15,753 nt of DNA from an uncultured Coriobacteriaceae bacterium (lineage in GTDB: Bacteria; Actinomycetota; Coriobacteriia; Coriobacteriales; Atopobiaceae): assembly GCA_900552935.1 (NCBI GenBank), contig USBN01000036.1:1-15753 (forward strand), written 5' to 3'. Position numbers and translations under genes: made by a program. The notes below the pieces were generated by a model that was not told the origin of the DNA, did no database searches, and saw only the letters and a list, made by a program, of their open reading frames with translations. Position 1 is the stretch's first letter. Each line of letters begins with the position of its first letter. Shown here in pieces: positions 1 through 6,429 of the stretch.

Positions 1-10
1 ACGCTTGAAC

Positions 11-874
11 CTACTTAGCTTCGGCGTCTGCCTCAGGCTTTGCCTCGTCTTCCTTGGGCTCGACCGGGCGCTTCGGGCCACCGTAGGTCACCGTGACCAT
101 GGCCGGCCTCACGACCTTGCCGCCAAGGCGATAGCCCTTCTGGTAGACGTCGCGGACCGTCTCGTCATAGGCCTCCGCGTCCTCGACACGACCCACGGCC
201 TGATGGTCCTGGGGATCGAAGGGATCGCCGGCGGGATCGATGACCTCGGCGCCCTGCTTCTCAAGGACGGAAACGACCTTGGCGTGAACGGCGGTGACAC
301 CGTCCACGAGCTGCTTGGCAACCTCGTTCTCCTCGGCGGCGCTTGCATGCGCAATCGCACGCTCGAGGTCGTCGATTGCCGGCAGGAGATCCTTCACGAG
401 ACCCTCACAGGCACGCTCGCGCTCGATTGCGCGCTCGCGGTCCATGCGACGACGGTAGTTGTCCCAATCGGCCTGGAGCCTTGAGAGGCGATCGGTCGCG
501 GCAGCAGCCTCGGCCTTGGCGGCATCGATCTCATCCGAGACGCCGGCGAGCTTCTTGGCAAGCTCGTCGCGCTCAGCACGAAGACCGTCCGCCTCGGACT
601 TGAAGTCCTCGTCCGCAGCGGCCTCGCCCGCCTTGATGGCAGCCTCTACGCGGGCGCGCTCTGCCGCCTCGTCATCGGCGTCATCCTCGGCTGCGTCCTC
701 CGCCACCTCGTCAGGCTCGATCACTTCGGCCTCGACAGCCTCGGGCTTCTCAACCTGCTCGGGCTTCTCCTCGCCCTCGACCTCGATGTCGACCTTCACG
801 TCGCCCCCCTTGGGGTCCGGCGCGGGAGCCGTGGCGGCTCCCGCCTGGTTGTTCTTACTGGTGGTGCGAGCCAT
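11..874 (-). CDS. grpE: Nucleotide exchange factor GrpE
   Basis: Cytoplasmic co-chaperone that releases ADP from DnaK. The 287-residue protein has a long, low-complexity acidic N-terminus (about residues 20-90), then a coiled-coil (about 95-160) containing the WDNYRRR stretch at 137-143. The compact beta domain follows, with DPFDPQDHQAVGRV at 217-230 and the family signature DVYQKGYRLGGKVVRPAMV at 242-260. A short acidic tail closes it. It is longer than the usual roughly 200 residues because of the acidic ends. The start ATG at 874 has a purine-rich GGGAAG upstream. It lies 17 bases after the dnaK stop, so the two are almost certainly co-transcribed in the order dnaK-grpE. The stop is TAG at 11-13; only ten bases remain to the window edge, so a following dnaJ cannot be seen. 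Confidence 0.97.
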   Translation of the reverse strand: MARTTSKNNQAGAATAPAPDPKGGDVKVDIEVEGEEKPEQVEKPEAVEAEVIEPDEVAEDAAEDDADDEAAERARVEAAIKAGEAAADEDFKSEADGLRAERDELAKKLAGVSDEIDAAKAEAAAATDRLSRLQADWDNYRRRMDRERAIERERACEGLVKDLLPAIDDLERAIAHASAAEENEVAKQLVDGVTAVHAKVVSVLEKQGAEVIDPAGDPFDPQDHQAVGRVEDAEAYDETVRDVYQKGYRLGGKVVRPAMVTVTYGGPKRPVEPKEDEAKPEADAEAK

Positions 875-891
875 CGTGACTCACTTCCCGC

Positions 892-2799
892 TTACTGGTT
901 GTTCTGATCGTCGTCGACGACCTCGTAGTCAGCATCGACCACGTCGTCAGAGCCACCCTGGGCGCCACCCTGAGCGCCAGCCTGGCCAGCGTCAGCTTGA
1001 GCGCTGGAGTAGACGACCTCAGCGAGCTTGTGGCCAACCTCCTGGAGCTTCTCGCCGGCAGCCTTGATGGCATCGATATCAGTGCCCTCGAGAGCCTTCT
1101 TGGCCTCGGCAACGGCATCGTCAGCCTGCTGCTTCATGTCAGCGGGGACCTTGTCGCCAAGCTCCTTGACGGTCTGCTCGGTCGAGTAGGCGAGGCTGTC
1201 GGTCTGGTTGCGGACCTCGATCTCGTCCTTGTGCTTCTTGTCCTCCTCGGCGTGGGACTCGGCATCCTTGACCATGCGGTCGACTTCGTCGTCAGAGAGG
1301 GCGGTGGAGCCGGAGATGGTGATCTGCTGCTCCTTGCCGGTGCCCTTGTCCTTGGCGGTGACCTTCACAATGCCGTTGGCGTCGATGTCGAAGGTGACCT
1401 CAATCTGCGGCACGCCACGACGCGCGGCGGGGATGCCGGTGAGCTGGAACTTGCCGAGGCTCTTGTTGTCGGCAGCCATCTCGCGCTCGCCCTGGAGGAC
1501 GTTGATCTCGACGCTGGTCTGGTTATCAGCGGCGGTGGAGTAGACCTCGGTCTTGGACGTCGGGATGGTGGTGTTGCGGTCGATCATCTTGGTCATGACG
1601 CCGCCCATGGTCTCGACGCCAAGGGACAGCGGGGTCACGTCGAGCAGGAGGATGCCCTCGACGTCGCCGGTGAGAACGCCGCCCTGGACGGCAGCGCCGT
1701 CAGCGACGACCTCGTCCGGGTTCACGGACATGTTGGGCTGCTTGCCGGTGATCTGCTTGACGAGCTCCTGGACAGCGGGCATACGAGTGGAGCCGCCGAC
1801 GAGGATGACCTCAGAGACGTCAGAAATCTGCATGTTGGCGTCGTGCAGGGCCTTGGTGACAGGAGCCTTGCAGCGATCGAGCAGGTCACGCGTGATGCGC
1901 TCGAACTCGGCGCGGCTCAGCGTGTAGTTGAGGTGCAGCGGGCCGCTCTGGTTCATCGTGATGAACGGGAGGTTGATCGTGGCCTGCTGGCCAGCGGAGA
2001 GCTCCTTCTTGGCGTTCTCCGCGGCCTCCTTGAGGCGCTGGAGGGCCATCGGATCCTTGCGGAGGTCAACGCCGTTCTCCTGCTGGAACTTATCAGCCAT
2101 CCAGTCGATCACGCGCTGATCCCAGTCATCGCCGCCGAGGTGGTTGTCGCCGTTGGTGGCGAGAACCTCGAAGACGCCGTCAGCGAGGTCGAGCAAGGAG
2201 ACATCGAAGGTGCCGCCGCCGAGGTCGAAGACGAGAACCTTCTGCTCCGTGCCCTTCTTGTCGAGGCCATAGGCGAGGGCCGCGGCGGTGGGCTCGTTGA
2301 CGATACGCTTGACGTTGAGACCGGCGATCTTGCCGGCGTCCTTGGTGGCCTGACGCTGGGCGTCATTGAAGTAGGCAGGGACGGTGATGACGGCGTCGGT
2401 CACGGTCTCACCGAGGTACTTCTCGGCGTCAGCCTTCATCTTGGCAAGGACCATAGCGGAGACCTGCTCGGGCGTGAAGTCCTCGCCGTCAATCTCGACG
2501 ACGGCGCGGCCGCCCTGACCCTCCTTGACCTTGTACGGGACGGTCTTGAGCTCAGAGGTGCACTCAGAGTACTTGCGGCCCATGAAGCGCTTGATGGAGA
2601 AGACGGTGTTCTGCGGGTTGGTGACTGCCTGGTTCTTAGCAGACTTACCGACGATACGATCGCCCTCGGCGCGGAAGCCGACGACGGACGGAGTGGTGCG
2701 GTCGCCCTCGGCGTTCACGATAATGGTGGGCTGGCCACCCTCGAGGACTGCCATGGCGGAGTTGGTGGTACCGAGGTCAATGCCGAGAATCTTGCTCAT
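892..2799 (-). CDS. dnaK: Molecular chaperone DnaK (Hsp70)
   Basis: ATP-dependent Hsp70 chaperone of the cytoplasm, 635 residues. Visible motifs are the phosphate-1 loop DLGTTNS (8-14), VNEPTAAALAYGLD (167-180), the phosphate-2 loop DLGGGTFDVSLL (192-203), the adenosine motif LVGGSTRMPAV (333-343), the interdomain linker LLLDVTPLSLG (384-394), a substrate-binding domain to about 500, an alpha-helical lid, and the actinobacterial-style tail DVVDADYEVVDDD. The chosen ATG gives the canonical N-terminus MSKILGIDLGTTN and has AAAGGA 11 bases upstream. The frame stays open another 31 codons upstream, but that extension matches no Hsp70. Between IKRFMG (69-74) and VVEIDG (100-105) the protein carries a segment about 22 residues longer than in Bacillus or Mycobacterium DnaK (see findings). 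grpE follows in the same operon. Confidence 0.98.
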   Translation of the reverse strand: MSKILGIDLGTTNSAMAVLEGGQPTIIVNAEGDRTTPSVVGFRAEGDRIVGKSAKNQAVTNPQNTVFSIKRFMGRKYSECTSELKTVPYKVKEGQGGRAVVEIDGEDFTPEQVSAMVLAKMKADAEKYLGETVTDAVITVPAYFNDAQRQATKDAGKIAGLNVKRIVNEPTAAALAYGLDKKGTEQKVLVFDLGGGTFDVSLLDLADGVFEVLATNGDNHLGGDDWDQRVIDWMADKFQQENGVDLRKDPMALQRLKEAAENAKKELSAGQQATINLPFITMNQSGPLHLNYTLSRAEFERITRDLLDRCKAPVTKALHDANMQISDVSEVILVGGSTRMPAVQELVKQITGKQPNMSVNPDEVVADGAAVQGGVLTGDVEGILLLDVTPLSLGVETMGGVMTKMIDRNTTIPTSKTEVYSTAADNQTSVEINVLQGEREMAADNKSLGKFQLTGIPAARRGVPQIEVTFDIDANGIVKVTAKDKGTGKEQQITISGSTALSDDEVDRMVKDAESHAEEDKKHKDEIEVRNQTDSLAYSTEQTVKELGDKVPADMKQQADDAVAEAKKALEGTDIDAIKAAGEKLQEVGHKLAEVVYSSAQADAGQAGAQGGAQGGSDDVVDADYEVVDDDQNNQ

Positions 2800-2884
2800 A
2801 GTTGGCACGTTCCTTTCTTCTTGCGCGCGAATGCGTGATGCCTCCGCGCTCGCTTGGCCGGCCAGCCAGGTGCCCTGCCGGCCT

Positions 2885-2900
2885 GCCCGCATCTGCGGGC
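2885..2900 (-). other. GC hairpin in the dnaK leader
   Basis: GCCCGC, four-base loop ATCT, GCGGGC: a perfect 6-bp stem about 85 bases upstream of the dnaK start. It would lie near the 5' end of the leader RNA if the promoter at 2921-2949 is right. A second imperfect GC stem can be drawn closer to the gene (about 2857-2885). The role is unknown; stabilisation of the 5' end is one possibility. Confidence 0.5.
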
Positions 2901-2920
2901 GCGTTTGTTACTGCACACTA

Positions 2921-2949
2921 TATATCCTTTGCGCGCTCAACTTATACAA
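2921..2949 (-). promoter_or_regulatory. Candidate dnaK promoter
   Basis: On the minus strand, a -35-like TTGTAT (plus positions 2944-2949) and a -10-like GATATA (2921-2926) are separated by 17 bases in the only AT-rich stretch upstream of dnaK. This would give a leader of roughly 115 bases. Each hexamer is an imperfect match, so this is a reading by eye. Confidence 0.35.
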
Positions 2950-2975
2950 AATCTAAGTCGCTTTACGATAGATTT
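2949..2975. repeat. 7-bp inverted repeat upstream of dnaK
   Basis: AAATCTA (2949-2955) and TAGATTT (2969-2975) form a perfect inverted repeat with a 13-base spacer, so the half-sites are 20 bp apart centre to centre (about two helical turns). It abuts the candidate -35 of dnaK, a position where a repressor or activator could bind. The local AT richness makes chance a real alternative. Confidence 0.4.
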
Positions 2976-3113
2976 CTTGTTTTGGACACTTTAGGGATCA
3001 CCGTGAGGCAAACCCCCAGCTCTGGGCTGCGCATGCACTCCAAACCGCCACCGGCCGTTCGTTCCGGTTAAATACCCTATCAAAGGTGGGGTTTTACCTC
3101 GAAGTATGCCGTT

Positions 3114-3158
3114 CGCGAATGCAAGCCATGCAATTTCCGACAACGTCTTGCATTCGCG
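3114..3158. repeat. Perfect 12-bp inverted repeat upstream of the ferredoxin gene
   Basis: CGCGAATGCAAG (3114-3125) and CTTGCATTCGCG (3147-3158) are exact reverse complements separated by 21 bases, 33 bp between centres. The spacer carries a further ATGCAA (3128-3133), repeating the core of the left arm. It ends about 118 bases before the ferredoxin start. It could be a two-site operator or an RNA hairpin; the absence of a following T-run argues against a terminator on the plus strand. Confidence 0.75.
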
Positions 3159-3175
3159 CCGCCGATTGGTATTCT
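3148..3175 (+). promoter_or_regulatory. Weak candidate ferredoxin promoter
   Basis: TTGCAT (3148-3153) and TATTCT (3170-3175) are 16 bases apart. The -35-like hexamer falls inside the right arm of the inverted repeat, which would fit an operator. The hexamers are only partial matches, so confidence is low. Confidence 0.22.
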
Positions 3176-3275
3176 CACCTAAAGGAGCAGCTAGAAAGGT
3201 TGCCAAGGTTTACTTTTTGGCTGCCCTGGTAATTGGATTCACATTGCTATGGCATTTTTGGAGAAGGGATCTATC

Positions 3276-3464
3276 ATGGCTCACCCCGTAATCGATACTG
3301 ACGAGTGCGTCGCCTGCGGCGTTTGCGTTGACACCTGCCCGTGCGACGTCCTCGAGCTCGGCGACGACTCCGCTCAGGTCAAGGACGAGGACTCCTGCGT
3401 CGCTTGTGGCTCTTGCCAGGAGGCCTGCCCGGCCGGCGCGATCACCGAGATCGCTGAGGACTAA
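3276..3464 (+). CDS. 2[4Fe-4S] ferredoxin
   Basis: Small cytoplasmic electron carrier of the clostridial 8-cysteine type, 62 residues. The two cluster motifs are CVACGVCVDTCP (Cys11, 14, 17, 21) and CVACGSCQEACP (Cys41, 44, 47, 51), giving two [4Fe-4S] clusters in an internally duplicated fold. Cys23 is an extra cysteine outside the motifs. Such ferredoxins serve pyruvate:ferredoxin oxidoreductase, hydrogenases and similar enzymes of anaerobes; the partner is not encoded here. The chosen start gives the usual short N-terminus (MAHPVIDTDEC) and has GGAGAAGGG about seven bases upstream. An in-frame ATG at 3249 would add nine unlikely residues and swallow that ribosome-binding site. The gene stands alone, divergent from dnaK and convergent with dapH. 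Confidence 0.96.
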   Translation: MAHPVIDTDECVACGVCVDTCPCDVLELGDDSAQVKDEDSCVACGSCQEACPAGAITEIAED

Positions 3465-3480
3465 CTAGTTGGGGGACGCT

Positions 3481-3541
3481 CGGATTCATCCGGGCGATTT
3501 GCCGGGCTACGGAGAGGTAGTCCGGCTTGGGCGAATGCCCA
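3481..3541 (+). other. Tandem hairpins after the ferredoxin gene
   Basis: Three stem-loops follow one another: CGGA-TTCA-TCCG (3481-3492); a 10-bp stem GCCGGGCTAC/GTAGTCCGGC with loop GGAGAG and one G-U pair (3501-3526); and TGGGC-GAAT-GCCCA (3528-3541). None is followed by a T-run. They could protect the 3' end of the ferredoxin mRNA, act as a Rho-dependent terminator region, or be part of a small RNA. Confidence 0.5.
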
Positions 3542-3571
3542 GCGCCACAAGGGGGCTTTCGGGCTAGGCGC

Positions 3572-3614
3572 AAAAAGCGAGAGGGAGGCGAACCGCAAGG
3601 CTCGTCTCCCTCTC
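3572..3614 (-). terminator. Rho-independent terminator of the lysine operon
   Basis: The arms GAGAGGGAGGCGA (3579-3591) and TCGTCTCCCTCTC (3602-3614) pair over 13 positions with a single G-T mismatch. An inner CC-GCAA-GG forms a tetraloop in the plus-strand reading. On the minus strand the stem is followed, after GC, by TTTTT (plus 3572-3576), the layout of an intrinsic terminator for transcription arriving from dapH. On the plus strand no T-run follows, so it would end ferredoxin transcripts less well. Confidence 0.8.
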
Positions 3615-3793
3615 CTGTTATATGTCGAATGTGTCGGCACCGCGCGACGCATGGGCGCGGGCCATATATCCTCGCGCGTCCGCACGGGTCCGGGCACGCA
3701 AGCGCGCGTTCGCACGGGTGCGGCATGCAGGTGCGCGAGCGCGCAAGCACGCGGGCGCGAGAAGGCGTTTCCGCCACCCCGCGCCCGGACTTC

Positions 3794-4498
3794 CTACAGG
3801 TTGCGCAGGGCGTCGACCAGAGACACCTTACCCTCGGCCACCTCGCTCGCCTGCTTGATGACCTTTGCCGGCACGCCAGCCACCACGGCACCCGCAGGCA
3901 CGTCCTCGACGCAAACGGCTCCCGCGGCGACCACGGCGCCCTCGCCCACGCGAACGCCCTCAAGCACAACGGCATTCGCGCCGATAAGCACATTGTCCTC
4001 GATGATGACGGGCGTGGCGCTCGCCGGCTCGACAACGCCCGCAAGCACGGTGCCGGCGCCGATGTGGCAGTTCTTGCCCACCGTGGCGCGGCCACCTAGC
4101 ACGGCGCCCATGTCGATCATCGTGCCGTCGCCGATGACCGACCCGATGTTGATGACGGCGCCCATCATGATGACGGCGTTGTCGCCAATCTCCACCTTGT
4201 CTCGAATGATGGCGCCGGGCTCGATGCGGGCGTGAATGCCCTTCTTGTCGAGCATCGGCACGCCAGTGTTGCGGCCATCGTTCTCGACCACCATGTCCTC
4301 GATGGAGCCAGCGGCGGCGTCGAGCACCGGCTCGAGAAGCGCCCAGTCGCCAAAGACGACCTTGTTCTTGTCCGTGCCAAAGACGTGGTCAGCGCAGGAA
4401 AGGTCGACGGAGGCACCCTCCTTCAGGCGGATATAGACCTTGACCGGCGTCTTCTTGGGAGCCGTCGCGATGTAGTTGATGATCTCCTGTGCGTCCAT
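3794..4498 (-). CDS. dapH: Tetrahydrodipicolinate N-acetyltransferase DapH
   Basis: Transfers acetyl from acetyl-CoA to 2,3,4,5-tetrahydrodipicolinate, the entry to the acetylase branch of lysine/DAP synthesis (EC 2.3.1.89). The 234-residue protein follows the Bacillus DapH (YkuQ) pattern: an N-terminal MDAQEIINYIATAPKKTPVK, the RIEPGAIIRD stretch (91-100), and a left-handed beta-helix of hexapeptide repeats from about 88 to 215 containing GDNAVIMMGAVINIGSVIG (105-123), MIDMGAVLGGRATVGKNCHI (127-146) and the late VVAAGAVCVEDVPAGAVVAGVPAK. This is not the succinylase DapD. The start fits the family N-terminus and has AAAGGA eight bases upstream. It is the last gene of the lysA-dapA-dapB-dapH operon, 123 bases after dapB, and is followed by a terminator. 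The gene is sometimes annotated as dapD. Confidence 0.95.
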   Translation of the reverse strand: MDAQEIINYIATAPKKTPVKVYIRLKEGASVDLSCADHVFGTDKNKVVFGDWALLEPVLDAAAGSIEDMVVENDGRNTGVPMLDKKGIHARIEPGAIIRDKVEIGDNAVIMMGAVINIGSVIGDGTMIDMGAVLGGRATVGKNCHIGAGTVLAGVVEPASATPVIIEDNVLIGANAVVLEGVRVGEGAVVAAGAVCVEDVPAGAVVAGVPAKVIKQASEVAEGKVSLVDALRNL

Positions 4499-4576
4499 GC
4501 GGCGCGTCCTTTCGTAGTGAGTCGCCCGCCTCCGCCCGCACCGATGCGAGCGACGGAGACGAGCGAGCGCTTCAAA

Positions 4577-4608
4577 CCCGTATGACGGGGCGCACCCCAC
4601 CGTACGGG
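4577..4608 (-). other. Hairpin in the dapB-dapH spacer
   Basis: CCCGTA (4577-4582) pairs with TACGGG (4603-4608), enclosing an inner GGGG-CGCA-CCCC. It lies just downstream of the dapB stop and on the minus strand is followed by TTTGAAG, so it might partly attenuate transcription before dapH or serve as an mRNA processing boundary. Confidence 0.4.
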
Positions 4609-4621
4609 CGACAATCGATTC

Positions 4622-5389
4622 CTAGCCGAACATAACCTCGTCGAACCCATAGAAGCCCGGCTCGCGTCCCGCCATCTTGCGCGCGGCGGCGAGGGCACCG
4701 TTCACGAAGATCTGGCGGCTCGTGGCGCGGTGCGTGAGCGAGACCTCCTCGTCCGTCCCAAAGAAGCTCACGGTGTGCACGCCGGCGACGGTGCCGCCGC
4801 GCAGCGCGTGAACGCCGACCTCGCGCGGATCGCGCTTGCCCAGCATGCCCTCGCGGCCGTAGACGGGGTAATACTCGCCACGCCCCTCCTCGGCCTCGGT
4901 CTTAACCACGGCGTCGAGCAGCAGCTTCGCCGTTCCGCTCGGGGCGTCGACCTTCTGGTTGTGGTGCGTCTCGACGATCTCCACGTCGAACCCGGCAAGC
5001 TCGCGCGCGGCAAGCGCCGTGGCATGGCGCAGCGCCGCGATGCCCAGCGAGTAGTTGCCAGAGTGCAGCACGGCGGCCGCGGCGGCAAGCTCGCGAAGCT
5101 CGGCCATCTGATCGTCGGAGTAGCCCGTGGTGCCCGAGACGAGCGCGGCACCCGTTCGACGCACGTATGCGCACACGGCGGGAAGCGTCGCGACGTTGGA
5201 GAAGTCAATCAGCACGTCAGCTGCGGGAGCGGAATCCGCCACGGAGAGGTCGAAGCCGATCTGCGCGACGACCTCGAACGCAGGAGAGCCATCCTCGTTG
5301 CGAGCCGCCTCAGCCGTGGAGCGGATGAGCGAGCCCATGCGACCCTCGCCCATGATGGCGAGCCTGATAGGCGCCTTCTGCGCAGCCAT
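4622..5389 (-). CDS. dapB: 4-hydroxy-tetrahydrodipicolinate reductase DapB
   Basis: NAD(P)H-dependent reductase giving tetrahydrodipicolinate, the substrate of DapH next in the operon. The 255-residue form shows the dinucleotide loop GEGRMG (14-19), SGTTGY (85-90), the catalytic/substrate block ETHHNQKVDAPSGTA (140-154; His142 and Lys146 match the E. coli acid/base pair), and RGGTVAGVHTVSF (197-209). The start is uncertain. The ATG at 5389 lies four bases after the dapA stop and has only a weak GAG before it. A TTG at 5401 would add four residues (MTNE) and overlap dapA by eight bases, with AAGGGGG ten bases upstream. Either way translation looks coupled to dapA. Confidence 0.95.
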   Translation of the reverse strand: MAAQKAPIRLAIMGEGRMGSLIRSTAEAARNEDGSPAFEVVAQIGFDLSVADSAPAADVLIDFSNVATLPAVCAYVRRTGAALVSGTTGYSDDQMAELRELAAAAAVLHSGNYSLGIAALRHATALAARELAGFDVEIVETHHNQKVDAPSGTAKLLLDAVVKTEAEEGRGEYYPVYGREGMLGKRDPREVGVHALRGGTVAGVHTVSFFGTDEEVSLTHRATSRQIFVNGALAAARKMAGREPGFYGFDEVMFG

Positions 5390-5393
5390 CTCG

Positions 5394-6284
5394 TTAGTCA
5401 AGGAGCCCAGCCCCCTTCATGGCCTCGACGAGCTTGGCCTTGGGGCCCTCGCTCATGGGATACAGCGGCAGGCGGTAGTTGGCATCGATCATGCCCATCT
5501 GGGCGAGCGCCTCCTTGACCGGAATCGGGTTGACCTCACCGAACAGGGCGGAGATGAGCGGCTGGCCCTCGACCTGGATGCGCGTGGCGCGAGCGACGTC
5601 GCCATCGAGGTAGGCGCGGCACATCTCGTGGACGAGCGCCGGCTGGACGTCAGCCCAGACGCTGATCGTGCCGGAGCCGCCAAGGGCCATGAGCGGCACG
5701 GTGAGCGCATCCTCGCCGGAGTACAGGCGGAAGTCGTCAGACAGGCAATGGGCGATGCTCGCGGCATAGGCCATGTTGCCACTCGCCTCCTTGATGCCCA
5801 TCACGTTGGGGTGGGCAGCGAGGCGCTCGACGTTGCGCACGGAGATGGAGCAACCCGTGCGACCAGGGATGTTATAGAGGATGCAGGGGATGTCCACCGC
5901 ATCGGCGGTCTGCTTGAGGTGCTGGTAGATGCCCTCTTCGTTCGACTTGTTGTAGTAGGGCGTGATGATGAGCAGAGCGTCGGCGCCAAGCTCCTGATAC
6001 TTGAGGCTCTTGGCCGTCTGAGCGGCGGTGCTGTTGGAACCCGAGCCCGCGATGACGGGGATGCGGCCCGCGATGTGGTCCACGACGAACTTGACGACGG
6101 AGTTGTCCTCCTCGTCCGTCATCGTGGCGCTCTCGCCCGTGGTGCCGAGCGTGAGGATCGCGTCCGTGCCGTTCTCGACGTGGAACTCGAGTAGGCGCTC
6201 AAGCTGGTCGAAGTTGACCGAGCCATCCTCGTTGAACGGCGTGATGAGGGCTACGATTGAGCCTTCGAGCTTGCGTACGTCCAT
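5394..6284 (-). CDS. dapA: 4-hydroxy-tetrahydrodipicolinate synthase DapA
   Basis: Condenses pyruvate with aspartate semialdehyde, the committed step of lysine/DAP synthesis. The 296-residue TIM-barrel protein has GTTGES (47-52), the catalytic tyrosine in YNIPGRTG (Tyr137, with Arg142 for the substrate carboxylate), and the Schiff-base lysine in VMGIKEASGN (Lys165). The length is normal. The start fits the family N-terminus and has GGAG six to seven bases upstream (TAAGGAGAAAACC-ATG). A longer frame to 6326 would bypass that site. It lies 145 bases after lysA; the spacer holds stem-loops but no obvious promoter. It overlaps or nearly abuts dapB, supporting one mRNA. Confidence 0.97.
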   Translation of the reverse strand: MDVRKLEGSIVALITPFNEDGSVNFDQLERLLEFHVENGTDAILTLGTTGESATMTDEEDNSVVKFVVDHIAGRIPVIAGSGSNSTAAQTAKSLKYQELGADALLIITPYYNKSNEEGIYQHLKQTADAVDIPCILYNIPGRTGCSISVRNVERLAAHPNVMGIKEASGNMAYAASIAHCLSDDFRLYSGEDALTVPLMALGGSGTISVWADVQPALVHEMCRAYLDGDVARATRIQVEGQPLISALFGEVNPIPVKEALAQMGMIDANYRLPLYPMSEGPKAKLVEAMKGAGLLD

Positions 6285-6304
6285 GGTTTTCTCCTTATGT
6301 GATT

Positions 6305-6324
6305 GTCCGGCATGACTGCCGAAC
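6305..6324 (-). other. Hairpin ahead of the dapA ribosome-binding site
   Basis: GTCCGGCA (6305-6312) and TGCCGAAC (6317-6324) form an 8-bp stem with one G-T pair and a four-base loop, about ten bases upstream of the dapA Shine-Dalgarno. A second stem, GGCC-TCTC-GGCC, lies at 6346-6357. They may be RNA processing or stability elements in the lysA-dapA spacer. Confidence 0.4.
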
Positions 6325-6429
6325 AAGCCTGATACCTGGTTGTTTGGCCTCTCGGCCGGTTATCGAGCGAGCCTTGCGGCCAGACGTCCGGCACCCGCCG
6401 CACGGCCCAGTCCGCACGACCGCGCGAGG

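Larger units (their letters stand above)
2800..3275. other. Intergenic region between divergent dnaK and ferredoxin genes
   Basis: About 476 bases without a convincing gene. It holds the dnaK leader (GC-rich, with a hairpin), an AT-rich patch around 2910-3000 that probably contains the dnaK promoter, and a strong inverted repeat ahead of the ferredoxin gene. I saw neither a CIRCE element (TTAGCACTC-N9-GAGTGCTAA) nor a good HAIR element (CTTGAGT-N7-ACTCAAG), so the heat-shock control of dnaK is not explained by a familiar site. A weak open frame at 3106-3291 is discussed under findings. Confidence 0.7.
3465..3793. other. Convergent intergenic region with hairpins and a GC-rich tract
   Basis: About 329 bases between the ferredoxin and dapH stops. 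The left half (3481-3614) is packed with stem-loops. The right half (about 3640-3760) is extremely rich in CG dinucleotides, with a repeated CGCACGGGT and an 11-base GCGGGCGCGAG at 3751-3761 that recurs downstream of metA (10639-10649). I see no credible gene or tRNA here. Confidence 0.6.

Noticed and set aside
997..2838. 613-codon open frame on the plus strand opposite dnaK
   Set aside because: It is a mirror of dnaK codon bias in a GC-rich genome: Leu/Val/Asp/Gly-rich with no recognisable domain, and dnaK is certain.
2800..2892. 31-residue N-terminal extension of DnaK
   Set aside because: The family start MSKILGIDLGTTN is unmistakable and the extension lies in the structured GC-rich leader.
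2800..3100. CIRCE or HAIR heat-shock operator
   Set aside because: Neither consensus dyad could be found; a TTGAGC near 2935 lacks the second half-site.
3481..3614. tRNA or other housekeeping RNA
   Set aside because: No T-loop GTTCGAATC-like sequence, no acceptor stem, and the stems are simple consecutive hairpins.
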